A DNA stretch of 64,000 nucleotides. Source: Struthidea cinerea. Taxonomy: Eukaryota; Chordata; Aves; Passeriformes; Corcoracidae. The stretch lies in contig VZTI01005240.1 in the NCBI GenBank assembly GCA_013397865.1, positions 62,001-126,000 on the forward strand. The letters are read 5' to 3'. Of the stretch, positions 1 through 10,907 are shown piece by piece. Each line of letters begins with the position of its first letter. The stretch's first letter is position 1. Made by a program: the position numbers and the translations under genes. The notes under the pieces were generated by a model, which did not search any database, was not told where the DNA came from, and saw nothing but the letters and a program-made list of their open reading frames with translations.

Positions 1-835
1 AAAAGAACATACTACCATTAAATAAAAAGCTCCCAAAATCCCATGTCCCACACAGCTGGAGTGAGAGAAGGATGTTCTGGAGTGGCATCACTGCGTGTTA
101 TCCTAAAGCTTTGCTCCTCTCTGTGCACCCTCTTCAGCTGTGAAAAAACAGTGCGTCCGTGGCAGTAGCAGAACTAAAACCCCCATCTCCTGAGTTCTTT
201 CCTTGACGACTCGGAGCAGCTGACAGATTGAACCTACCAAATCTAGCTTTATCCCAAGCAGGAACACAAAGTTAAAAATCTGGGCTTTGTTTAGTGGGAC
301 AAAAGTCACTGAAAAGTGTCCAGCTTCAGCTTTCCCTGCAGAATTGCAACATCTGGCAGGCAGGTAAAATTAACCAGTCAAAATGAGAGGTGTAGCACTT
401 GTCAAAGAAGCAAGGCAGCCTCGAAAATGTGGACCCTTAGTGTCAAGTGGCTGTGTGTCCCATCCCTCTGCCCAGCCTTGCCGGGAGGAGGAGAGGGTGT
501 GGGGACATGTCCCGCGGGGCTGTCTCCTGTCTCAGAGCAGCGCTCAGGTTCTGCACATGATAGGATGCAGAAGAAGCAGCGGTGGGGCAGCCCGGACAGC
601 ACCCAGCTGCAAAAATCCTCCGTATTCTCCCAGCTTTCCCCGTGCAAGGCTCGGTGGCAGCGGGGAGAGAGGATGGATGGACGTGCCGCAAAGCCCTGGC
701 GTCTCCGGCCACTTCAGACAGAGCCATTGAGCGGGCGGAGAGGCTGCGCATTGTGCCCCTTCCCAGAGGGCTGCCTCCTCTCCATTTGTTTACCACACAT
801 CCTGTCTTCTTTTCTGTTTGCTTCACACATCAGCG
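1..835. other. Unique sequence, GC-rich in its second half, no gene seen
   Basis: The first 400 bases are ordinary AT-leaning unique DNA. From about 470 to 780 the sequence becomes GC-rich with scattered CpGs. Overlapping open frames appear there on both strands, the longest running 316-933 on the plus strand. None has a recognisable domain, and frames of this size in a GC-rich patch are expected because stop codons are AT-rich. CpGs are too sparse to call a CpG-island promoter. Confidence 0.5.
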
Positions 836-1085
836 CCTTCATTAATCGTCCTCCCCGCTCCCCATTTGGGCCTTTGGATTTTCGGCTCGCCATGGGTAAT
901 TCTAATTACCTCAGACATAAAAAAATAAAATAAAATAGGAGCTTAAGTAGGTGCACTTCATTCTTTAACTGCCTTTTACAAGCAGTTCAGTGCTGGCTAC
1001 CAAGGGAATCTGATTAAACTAATTACCCTGATTGGCTTGTTTAATCAACTGCTTGGTTTAATTGGGCCTCGCTAATGCGGAGTGG
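836..1085. promoter_or_regulatory. Homeodomain-motif cluster, candidate regulatory element
   Basis: About nine TAAT/ATTA cores fall in 250 bases. They include a perfect 16-bp palindrome GGTAATTCTAATTACC at 895-910, a TAATTA at 1020-1025, and TAAT cores at 843, 1042, 1059 and 1073. An inverted CCAAT box (ATTGG) lies at 1031. This density of paired homeodomain-type sites in single-copy DNA is typical of vertebrate developmental enhancers. The motif content is seen directly; the enhancer role is inferred, and no target gene is visible in the window. Confidence 0.35.
895..910. promoter_or_regulatory. Perfect palindromic homeodomain dimer-type site
   Basis: GGTAATTCTAATTACC has two 7-base arms (GGTAATT and AATTACC) separated by CT. 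It places two TAAT cores head to head with a four-base spacer (TAAT-N4-ATTA). Palindromic TAAT sites are bound cooperatively by paired-class homeodomain proteins, whose best-known spacings are two and three bases, so a four-base spacer is only an approximate fit. Confidence 0.35.
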
Positions 1086-1277
1086 TGGAGTCCGTGGTGC
1101 GTAATGTGAGAACCAGGAGACCCGTAACACCGGCGGTGACACCACTACAGAAACCAGCCCGCATTCCCAGCCTAACGGGGGGACTTTAATAAATGCAGAC
1201 CTCAGCTGAGAGCCCAACTGTATTCTCAAGAGCCTGAATGGGCTGGAGGTTTTAGTGATAATTAAAATTGCTAGGGG

Positions 1278-1304
1278 AAAAAAAAAAAAGGGGGGGGGGG
1301 GGGG
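1278..1304 (+). repeat. A12 run followed by G15 run
   Basis: Twelve A (1278-1289) run directly into fifteen G (1290-1304), then AAAAACC, then the assembly gap. Long G runs of this kind stall sequencing polymerases, which probably explains why assembly stops here. The run lengths themselves may be unreliable. Confidence 0.85.
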
Positions 1305-1312
1305 AAAAACCA

Positions 1313-1392
1313 NNNNNNNNNNNNNNNNNNNNNNNNNNNNNNNNNNNNNNNNNNNNNNNNNNNNNNNNNNNNNNNNNNNNNNNNNNNNNNNN
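1313..1392. other. Assembly gap (80 N)
   Basis: Eighty undetermined bases. The left flank ends in a G run followed by AAAAACC. The right flank starts with seven G (1393-1399), then AGAAAAACC. The two sides resemble each other, so the gap may hide a G-rich tandem repeat or may be an unmerged overlap of two contig ends. Open frames reading through the N block have no meaning. Confidence 0.98.
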
Positions 1393-1420
1393 GGGGGGGA
1401 GAAAAACCTCAACCCTTTCT

Positions 1421-2080
1421 CATTAAAGGACTTGTCCTTTTCCCTTCCCCCTCCCAGCCTCCAAACCCGAAGCAATATCGGGAATCCTGTCTGCCTCTTT
1501 CAAACAACACTTCAATTCATCAGGGCAAAGAATCCCTCCTCCTTCGTCTCCCCTCATCCCTGAGATTTTTCACTCTCATTTACAGTGTGCATGGCCCAAA
1601 GTAAATACACAGACAACAGGGTTACAAATTACCTTGCACTAGGTAAATCCACCCTGAGTACCTAGGGAGTTTGTGGAGTACAAACAGCTTCTGTGTAAGC
1701 ATCCTAGCAATAATGGGCATTGCTATAGCTCTAATTACTAGAACAATAACAACCTGCAGAGCGTCCTTTTCCTCCTCCCATCTCAGTGCAGACTCCCCTT
1801 CCCTGCCCTCCACTTGCTCTCACAGTGGGGAGGGACGAGGATGAAGAGCCAAACACACGGCTGGCTTAGCAAAGCTCCGCTCATCTGGGTCCAATATGTT
1901 TTATGGTGACACGCAGACTGAATTTGCTACTTCCTGAGGATTTTCTTGGAGCCAACGACAGCCTGGCAGACCAGTGGGTGCTGGCATGAGTGTGACACCC
2001 CTGCAATCAGCACTATATTCCAGCACAGGTATTCCCTGTGCCATAGTGCATGCTACTTGGGCAAAAATCAATGGCATGTT
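1421..2080. other. Unique sequence, no gene seen
   Basis: C/T-rich for the first 140 bases, then AT-leaning unique DNA. Around 1620-1760 there is a short run of ATTA/TAAT cores (for example 'gctctaattactagaac'), which could be a small regulatory element. No repeat tail, tRNA or plausible exon was recognised. Confidence 0.4.
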
Positions 2081-2084
2081 CAAT

Positions 2085-2145
2085 TGTCATAAATCTCTGA
2101 TTGCCATCTGTAAAATGGAGACTATAGCAGCAAAATACACCTAAC
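2085..2145 (+). repeat. Possible MIR-like SINE trace
   Basis: The phrase 'ccatctgtaaaatggag' followed by an A-rich stretch matches the wording of the most conserved part of amniote MIR SINEs (catctgtaaaatgggga). Only about 30 bases are convincing and no flanking duplication is visible. Such traces are rare in birds, so chance resemblance is a real alternative. Confidence 0.25.
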
Positions 2146-5100
2146 TTTAGCCATGGAAAATATAAATGTATATACCTGATGTAACAACTTTAGGCTGCCT
2201 CTGTACTTGATGAAGAGAAATGGGCATTTATGCCTATTTCAGATATCCACTTCACCTTATCTTAGGAATGCCTTTGTCTTCTGCTTTGGGTGTGAAGGGA
2301 ACTTCAGGTGATCTTGGAGTTACACCCCGGCCAAATGAATCCTGCCGTGGCTGTTGGGATGAGGACCTTAGGGAAGGCACCAGAGCTCCTTGCAGAGCCC
2401 ATCCTGTGCTTGCGAGGGTGTTGGGGACCTGACGCTTTACCAGCCTGGCATCCTCCCCCTGCAAGCCAGCAGAGCAAACCTGGCCTGCTTCCCACTGTGG
2501 TCACTGCCTTATCTCTGAGCTCTGCCCACATGTTACCCCAGCCTCCCCACCTGCGATGGGCAAGGGACTACCCACAGGCATGAACAGATTTACAGAAGGG
2601 GTCTGGTCTTATTTATGATCACAAACTGTGAGGGGAAGAAAAGACAGCTCCTCCAGAAGTGGCTGGGTGGGCTCCTGTGTTGGCCCACATATCCCCTGGT
2701 TGCTGCCACCTCGTACCTCAGCACCACACGCAGTGGGTTGCTTTCAAATGGTCCCCAGTTGTCACATTTTTTTCTGGACAAAACACTGTAATGTTCTGCA
2801 GATTAATAAAATATGTTCTTGAATTCTGTAAAAATTCAAATGCGCTGGGGTTTTTTTGTAAATCATATATTGTGGAAGTTTCCTTTGCACTGTCTCCCCC
2901 ACAACCCACAGGAAATGAACACCATGGTTCTCAAACCCCGCTCGAACTGCTCTGGAGAGGTGTCTCCTTTTAATGTTGTGGTTTGATCTGGGCTGAAAAA
3001 TGTCCGTATAAGTGAGTAGGTGAAAGCATTTTAAAACCACAGGGAACCCCAGTGTTGAGCTGGAAAGCAAATGAAAAATTTTCTTCATGGATGGGGTGTG
3101 TTTTATACCCCAGTTGACCATGCAGGAAAGGTCATCAGACGCTGCTCAACTGGGGTTATCTCATTGACCATCCCAAAAGTACTAGCTGCAGCATGCCTAT
3201 GTTAAAGTCACAGCAAAAATCATTACAGTTTTTATGAGGGAGAGTATGGCATTTTTCACTGGAATGTACCCAGTCAGATATGCAGCAAACAGGGGGAAAA
3301 AAAGCAATAACCATTTGCTAATATTTCAGCTCTTTTAGGGTCACTCAGGGTAGTGCTGTGGTGATCTCCCTCCCCATCCTTCTGCCCGGCGGCATCCATC
3401 TGGGACACCTAATGAATGATTGGTAAACATAACTTTTCCCAGCAAGACAAAATCTGTTTCTAACTCATGACCTGCTGACACTCGTTCATTATGTAGCCTT
3501 CTTCTGAGAGACAGGCTGTTTAGGAAAACCATTGACCGGCTGCATGCCCCGTGCAGCCATCCCTTAATTACAGGACAGACCCTCTTAGTAACGGGGTGAT
3601 ACTGAAGGGCTGCTGAGCGGATGTTATAGAAAAGGTATCACGGCCACTTAGTGCTCCGCCGAGACGCCGCGGGGCCGTGGGACCCATTGCAGAGCCTGTG
3701 GGGCTGGAGGAGACATCCTGGCTGGCCCTCACTGCTGCTGAAACAGGGCCATATTTCACCAACACTCTCCCACAGCCGCCCCTCACCTTGCGTGGGGATT
3801 TCACCTAACGCCTATGAAGATCGATGCACAATTTTTCACTGCTTTTCATTGGCTTTGAGTGAGGCATTATTTGAAATTTTGGGATATGTATGAGTTCTTG
3901 TGAAATCCTTCACAGCCCCTGCACTGTCCTTCATCCAGAGGCACTGGTTTTGTCAGGGACCTCCTTCTCCTGAAGGTAATGTCCCAGCCTCGGCTAAACA
4001 CGGCGTGCAGCGGTCTGTGGTGTTGCTCTCCTATTCCTTGGGGACAAGAAAGATCCTTCTAAAGCCTATCACTGCAGCCAGCTATTTCTTGATGATGAAT
4101 GAATTAATGGCATTGCAGAGAGAACTGATACTTAACAAACACTTCCCACTCTTCCCACTGACCTCTTGGGAATTGATGTGAGCTACAGAGAGTGCTGGTT
4201 TTTTCCTTCCTCAGAGAGTCTTCGAGTTGTTCACCTGGCAAAGTAAACAACCTCATTGATCTTATGAGGGTTAGCTAAAGATCAGAGTAATTTGGGGATG
4301 CTCTAAGCTTTAGCTTTTTGTTTTGTTGTTTTGGGTTTTTTTAACTCTTGCCAGTTATATACCAGTTTTTAATCTTTTCTTCAATTCCAAAGAGCTGCAT
4401 TAAAACACCTTATTGACATCAGGAGGGTAATATCTCCATTCTACTGAATGATGCCAAGTTGTCATTACGTTCAAACTGCTTTTAACAGCCTGCACATTTT
4501 CAGGGCTTTTCACCTTTGCATTAGTAAACACTCAAAATCCAAGAGCTGTTGAACTTCATACCTTTCCTTATATCCGCTGTGTGTTTCCTAGAGGCGTGAC
4601 AGTGAGAGGGATTTGATCAAGGTCGAATTGAATCAAAATGATGGAAAGCCAGACAGTTGGCTCTGGAGCCTTGGCAGTGCCAGAAGCAAATAAAGCCACT
4701 CTGTGTTTATCACTTCATTCAGTCCAGATGGGCCGTTTTCCCCATCCTGCAGTCATCATCCTGTATCCATACAAAGCTCTGAGTGGTTTTTCTACAGCAT
4801 GTTGCTTCAATGAAGCTGTCCTAGAGTGGCTGTACCAGCGGTTTTGAAGTTGCCTCTGTGTCTCTCATGTGGTTAGGCTTACAGATGTCTTCTGTGGTCT
4901 CTCTTTCTCTATCAGTCATCGTTTCGTTCTCATGCCTTCCAGATTTCCAGATGCCTCCTGCCTGTGTCTGCTTGAAGAAAGGCACCCTGTAAAGCCCTCC
5001 CATGTATTACAAAAAGATCTGCTTCTGGTTTTGCTTCGCATAACGCAATGTATGTTTTGCAAAAACCTAGGAACTGACAATCAGATTATTGATCACAGCC

Positions 5101-7084
5101 AACAATTCTGGCTCCTCTGCGTCTAATCCTACACTCCCCCCTGGAAAGTGGGTTTAGATTTGTTAAATGAATTTGCAGCTGATGAAAAGCTAAGGTCAGA
5201 CGCATGGGCCTTAAGCAGACAGAGTACAGGGAGGAACTTCTTATGTCATTTGCCCTTTTAATTAGACTCAGTCGCATACTGTACCATTCCTCCAGCTCAG
5301 GTTATCAGTCTTCCTTGGAAGAAAGCTTTTATCTGCCCAACATTCTGCACCAAATCAAGTCAGATTTGGCTTATTTGCAAACCTGGTCCATATTTTGCAC
5401 AGGAGAATTTCAAGGCATGGAACACTCCTGCCCATCCATCGCTCCCATCTGCCAGCTGGAAAGGGAGTTCAGCAGAATAACTACTGTCGGTTGTGTTGGC
5501 TCGCTCTGAAAACAGACTGCAAGAATGGGACAAGAAGGAAAGATTCAGCCAAGGTGCTGGGAATTGGAAGACTCAAAGTTCAAGCTTACATTCAGATATT
5601 CAGCCACAGTCCTCCTCAGGATGAAATAGGTGGGGCACATGCAAAGCACAGAGTAGAAAATAATATACATACACCTCGAATCCATGAGTCTGGACCTACT
5701 AGAGTGAATCCAAGCAGCTCAGATCATGTAGAGAAGATAAGGTGCACCCATTTGGGGAGCTTTCAAGTTCAGCTGGCTCTGCTCCCAGGTATTGTGTCTC
5801 TGCATTAGCAATAAGCCTCCTAACAGTTGGCTTTGATGCTTTTAACATAGACACAGCACTGCCCAGGCGTGTCCAGAGACTGGCTGAAACCAAGCAAGAA
5901 CATGTGTCTGCACTCTGTTCCTGACACAAGCCCTTAGTGTTTCCCTGGCTTTATCCCTCTAACAGTATAGGCTTTGCAGGCACTTTTTAAAGCAGACCTG
6001 ATTATTTGGCCACTCCAAAAATCTAGCAGAAAAAAAAACCACTGCGCAAAATCAGAAAAAAACCCCAGTAGCATCACCGTCCTCAAACCTCTGATACCAC
6101 AAGGGAACCTATACCACAGGCTGGGTTCAAGGTGTTTCCTGTCCAAAACCCTTTTTAAAGAGCTAAGTAACCTCATGGGCTTTGCACTGGGCTCTGAGCT
6201 GGTGTGAGCAGGGCTCCAGAGGTATAACCAAGCACAAAATATGACCCTGGCTTAGCCCAGCCTGACTCTGGCAGGGCGGAGCACAAAGCCAGAGAGCTTG
6301 TGTGAGAATGCCCTCAGTCAGGCTCATAAAATGTTGTAGTTTGCAGCTGAGAAGGGATAAATTAAACTAACAAGCATGACAGCTATTTAAAAATAAGAAA
6401 TCATGTTTCATGGGGTAAAACAACATCTGAGGCCCCAGAGAGTCTGTACTTTGTATTTTTAACAGTCCTCTCACTGCAACAACACTCTCCCCTCCACTTA
6501 GCCAGGCTGAAGACCCCAAGTTCAAACATTTCCCCACTGCTCTCTCCCTGGTTTACTGCAGCTCTCATCTTTACTATCACTCTGCATAACTCTCTTTTTG
6601 TGAGGAGAAGGGCTCATTAGCCAGGAATTGATAAACAAAGAGGAGGGTGGAAGCAGAGGTCCCTGCTCCCCAAAGCAGGCTGCCCGGGGGTGGTGGTGGC
6701 CTCCCACCCAGGACGGCTCCGTGCAGACCGCAGCTGCAGCCTGTCTGAAACGTGCTGGGGGACAGGCTGTCAGGGGGCTGAGCCATCCCACGCCGGCCCG
6801 CTGGAGGAATCATGTGCTGAGGGTATGAAAAATCTGTGTCTCAGAAGGCTCTGCAAGGGCAGAGTGAGGCTGGTTGCCTTGGGCCAGTGTGTGGTGGGTT
6901 CTGGCACCCAGGGAGTGGGTGGGTGCTGGAGGCTTTGGGTCGCAGAGGTAGCAGAAGCTCATGAAGCCCCATTGCAGGGGAATTGAGGACTTACCTTCTA
7001 CAAAAGTCTGTTGTTTTGGGGTTTTTTTTGATACCCATACCCATTGGTGTTGCCTACACACTCCTTGCACTCTGCTGCTTTAAG
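2146..7084. other. Unique sequence, no gene seen
   Basis: About 4.9 kb of single-copy DNA with no repeat tail. Short open frames occur on both strands, the longest being 5395-5808 on plus, and none shows a domain or convincing splice-bounded structure. A small CpG-rich patch lies near 3655-3690. T/G-rich low-complexity sequence lies at about 4313-4345 and A runs at 6030-6062. From 6480 to 7000 the sequence is more GC-rich, with overlapping frames on both strands and no coding signature. Confidence 0.45.
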
Positions 7085-7260
7085 AGGAGCTGAAGACAAT
7101 TGAATGAGTATGTAAATGCTGTTAACAGTAGCTTTGAGACAATTTGGCAATGATTGCTAATGGCTATCTTCAAAGGAGTATGAATTTCAGGATAAATTCC
7201 CTTTGAGAACAGATAATCTGTGACAAGATTACATTAATGAAAAAGAACATCATGTAACCA
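7085..7260. promoter_or_regulatory. AT-rich block resembling a conserved non-coding element
   Basis: Single-copy AT-rich sequence with a 10-bp palindrome CTGTTAACAG at 7119-7128. Several homeodomain-type cores follow ('ttgctaatggc', 'attacattaatg') together with GATA-type 'agataat'. The texture, motif-dense without simple repeats, resembles vertebrate enhancers. No conservation test was possible, so this is a weak call. Confidence 0.25.
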
Positions 7261-7606
7261 ACCGACTTCTTATACACAATCATTCGATTGCCAGTTCTCC
7301 AGATGATGAAATAATACTGTTCTCTGTGGTCATTAAAATTGGGAAAGACAAAGACAACGTGTTAAGGTTACTTAAGGCAAAGAAGAACATCTTTCAACTT
7401 GACTTTTCACATGGTGACTGCCATGTGAATGGGGAAGATGAGGCAGGGAAGTGCAGGACTGGTTACAGGTAAGACCACAATTTATGCCTATGCCTGAAAC
7501 TCTCAGAGGCTGTTAAGATTTAAAACCCTGCAGAGCAGAAGCTGGACATCTTTTCCAAAGTTCTAGCAGACCTTCAAAGAAGAGTACTTCTCTCTGAGAC
7601 TTTTAA

Positions 7607-7890
7607 GCAGGGCAGATAATGATAGGACAAGGAGGAAAGGTTTTAAACTAAGGGAGGAGAGATTTAGATAGATGTTAGTGAAAAGTTCTCTGTTGTGAGG
7701 GTAGTGAGCCACTGGCACAGGCTGCCCAGAGAAGCTGTGGCTGCACCATCCCTGGAAGTGTTCGAGGCTAGGTTGGGTGGAGCTCTGAGTAACCTGATCT
7801 AGTAGAAGGTGTCCCTGCCCACGGCAGGGGGGTTGGAATTAGATGATTTTTAGGTCCCTTCCAACCCAAACCATTCTGTGATTCTGTGAT
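7607..7890 (+). mobile_element. CR1 LINE, 5'-truncated, 3' end intact
   Basis: The element begins near 'gataatgataggacaaggagg' and runs through 'ggcacaggctgcccagagaagctgtgg' and 'gttggaattagatgatt...ggtcccttccaaccc'. It ends in two copies of the 8-mer ATTCTGTG (7873-7888). These are the successive landmarks of the last 280 bases of avian CR1, including the 3' UTR hairpin area. Truncation from the 5' side is the normal result of target-primed reverse transcription. It carries no functional protein. Confidence 0.93.
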
Positions 7891-8518
7891 CTGCCTTTTG
7901 AAAGCAATTCACAGAGACCCAAAGACATGGTTAAAATAAAAGTCTGGATGAGTGTACAGCATTTACCTTGCCTGGTTCTCCAGGTGATAGGAAAGAAGGG
8001 TGTTTGACTGTATCTAAAGAGGACTTGAAGATGAGGAGTTCATCACCCTGTTTGATATTACAGTTTTATCCTCCTAAAGGACAAGAGGGACAGCAGGTCC
8101 CGACTGCTCAGAATTATCAGATTTGGCCTCAATATGGAGCAGGCAAGTTTTTCAGAAATGCAGAAACAGAGCTATCCACAGCCAGCTGCTTTCAGCAAAC
8201 ACCCTTGCTCTTCCCATGGATTAAGAAATCACTTTTTGTGGGCAAAACCTGATTTTTGGGCTGATGACAATCATGTGATCTGAAATGGAGATAAGCTGTG
8301 TGCTGTAAGTGTAAGCCAAATACAGAATGCCTTTCTGCAGAACTTGCTGGAACATTTGTCATTAGCGATGTCTGCTTTCGATGAAAAATAGCTTCACAAT
8401 TGTGATAGAATTTTTCACGGGAAATGCATCTCTTTTTTTCTATTTCTTGGATAAAAAGACTGAAAATAATGTGGAAGCCAAAGCTTTATTCTGGAGCATT
8501 CTCAAATTTAAATGTTGA

Positions 8519-8637
8519 CTTTCATTTTCCTTTCTTCAATTTTTTCTCCTTTTTTTTCTCAGTTCTTGCAAAGAAAATACACATTTCTCTTTTTTTCTTT
8601 TATACCTTTGTATAACTGTCCTTTTTCTTTCTCTTAG
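8519..8637 (+). repeat. Pyrimidine-rich low-complexity tract
   Basis: T/C-rich sequence in two blocks (about 8519-8561 and 8583-8636). The first ends in 'tttctcag' and the second in 'ctttctcttag', so both look superficially like 3' splice-site pyrimidine tracts. No open frame with exon character follows either one. Confidence 0.7.
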
Positions 8638-10893
8638 TTGAGAAAAGGTAAAAGAGAGGATAACAGTGGAGAAAAAGAAGACAAACTAGATCAAACACAA
8701 ATATTTTAATTTTCTAAGAAACTGAAATCAAGCAAAATGTTCTATTCACAGCATGAGCATTTTCAAAGAACTTCCACCATGCCCATCTTATTTAAAGGTT
8801 AAACAGCTTTATTTCCTCATGCATGTCAATGGCATTTGTTTCTTCTGCTTTTCTTTTTAGGACTGGTCTGACTCCTAACCCTTACCTTTTTCTTCACTTC
8901 TCCCACTTTGCACTGGATTTCAAAAGTTTCCATGGGACTTGGAATAGTAAATCCTATTTTGAAGAGTAACACAGGCACTGGGGAGCTGCATCAGACCCAG
9001 CTGGTCTCTTCACTCGTAGCGTGTGCCCATATGCCAGGGCTGTGACCCACTGTCGTGTCACTGGGCATTTCCCCATGGCATTAATCTAATGAGCTGAGTT
9101 AACAGCAACAGTCAAGAGCAAGAAATGAGGAATTAGGGGCGGAATCCCTTTGCAACAGCCACGTCGTAGCTCTCCTCTCCCAGGAGCATTTGAGGCAGCC
9201 AGAGGGTCGCTTCCTCCATTCCGGGCAGGACCAGCAGTAGTGCAGATGATGAGTCTGTAAAGGCTTTACTAATCCAGGATTCTGATCCATGGGACTGAAA
9301 ATGGCCTTTGTTCCAAACAGAGAAGTCCATGAAAAACGGCCATAAGGAATAATTGGATCTGATGGGAAACAGCTTCATCAGAATCAGCTGTGGAAGCCTG
9401 CATGCCACGTAAGGCATGTGCAGCAAGCAAAGCACTTCTTGAAGGGAAAAAAAAGGCAAATAACTCAAGCACTGACAAATATTTTCAGAACAAAGGAATA
9501 AAGAAGACTGTCTTGCAATACCTGGACACCCATTTAAACATCCCTTTCTGCAGAAACATTGCGCTTCTAGCTGCCCCCTTAGTGAGTATGGATATGGATG
9601 TTTGTATCCCTGAGGGTCCATGGACTATTCCACAGCCCTGTGATGCGATGAGAAACAAATGTGCCTGAGCCGTGTGGACACTCACACATCACATTAAACA
9701 GTGCTTGCTTTACACCTGCAGCCTTGCTGCCAAGAGGGATGTCTGCCAGGGGCCTGGATGTGCAGGTCTGGCTCAGACTTGCTCCTCTCCCCTCATTGTG
9801 CCTTTAAGTAGGGACCCTCAGGGTGTGTATAAAATTTAGCACGTACATGCCTTAAGATACGTTTCTGTAGAGCAATGGTCAAATCTCAAGGAATAAAAGT
9901 ATTTTTTAGCTTCATTCTTTTAGATGAAATTTATAACATTTTTTTCCTTCTGTGTTTTAAGATTTTTCTTTGCCTTGGCAGGGTGTGTGCATGGTTTTCT
10001 CTTTGCTAAATGGAAGACTTTCTCTTGAATTAGGAATAAAAAGACTACTCCAAATCTAAGGAAGTTGTAGTAGGTTTCATACTCATGTTGACACATGTTA
10101 AGTTGTATGATGGGAATATTTATTTTTATGCTCATTTTTCTCTCTTCTCCATCTTCCAACCCTTTTTTGAAATTTTTCTTTACTCTTTATTTTTTATCCC
10201 TTCAAGGTAAAATGCTCCCCAGCATCTCATGCCCTAGTTTTCATGTGGGTTTGAATTTAGCCAAATTAATTCATCCATCCCAGCAAGAGGGAACATGCTC
10301 AAGTGGCTTTTAGGAATGCCACTGAACCCCTAAACTTTATCAGTTGTCACTTCCAGTGAAAGAAGCTGTTTGTTTCTTTGGTAAAACAGATGCAGGTCAT
10401 GGAGGGTTACACTAAACATTATGTGAGTTTGTCAGCCAAAAAGCAGCTAAATACTCAAATGATGCAGCTCACCAAACACACCTGCCCTTTCATTTTGAAT
10501 TGCTTCATCAGATGTCACCAGCCAGTCAGTCTATAGCTCTGCCTCCTTTTCCTGCAGACCTCAGTGAACACCAGGCATGGACAACATGAATCCCTCACCT
10601 GTATCAGTTAGTAATTCATTCATGAGAATGGCAGAGAGGAATGCATTTAGTCTGGCTCTGGCATTCCTATTCCTGTTTTAATACAGAACGATGCCCCCTT
10701 CTCAGAAATACAGTGGTAACACCTGGTGTCAAAATGAGCTGTCTCGGTTGTGCAGACAACTCCAAAAGCTGCTAAAAACCAGCAGTCAGGAATATGATCC
10801 CACAGCAGTTTCACAATGGGAATTGCTATTCTGTTTGTGAGGCAGGGGTGTGGGAATTCCCCTTATCAAAATGAGTTAACAAGCTTTTACTGA

Positions 10894-10907
10894 AAGCTGG
10901 CCAGCTT
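10894..10907. other. 14-bp perfect palindrome
   Basis: AAGCTGGCCAGCTT is a perfect inverted repeat with no spacer, lying inside an AT-rich block (10850-10990). It could be a dimeric transcription-factor site. A palindrome this long is rare but not impossible by chance in 64 kb. Confidence 0.4.

Noticed and set aside
316..933. 205-codon plus-strand frame
   Set aside because: GC-rich, stop-poor DNA with overlapping frames on both strands; no domain, and it runs into the TAAT-rich element.
1041..1563. Open frames on both strands crossing the N block
   Set aside because: They exist only because undetermined bases contain no stops.
4084..4130. GATGATGA ... CTGA considered as C/D-box snoRNA
   Set aside because: The boxes are too close together and no closing terminal stem is visible.
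8519..8637. Pyrimidine tracts ending in CAG/TAG considered as splice acceptors
   Set aside because: No open frame with exon-like length or donor site follows.
9133..9621. 162-codon minus-strand frame
   Set aside because: No recognisable domain, no exon-like boundaries, and overlapped antisense by a plus-strand frame at 9390-9668.
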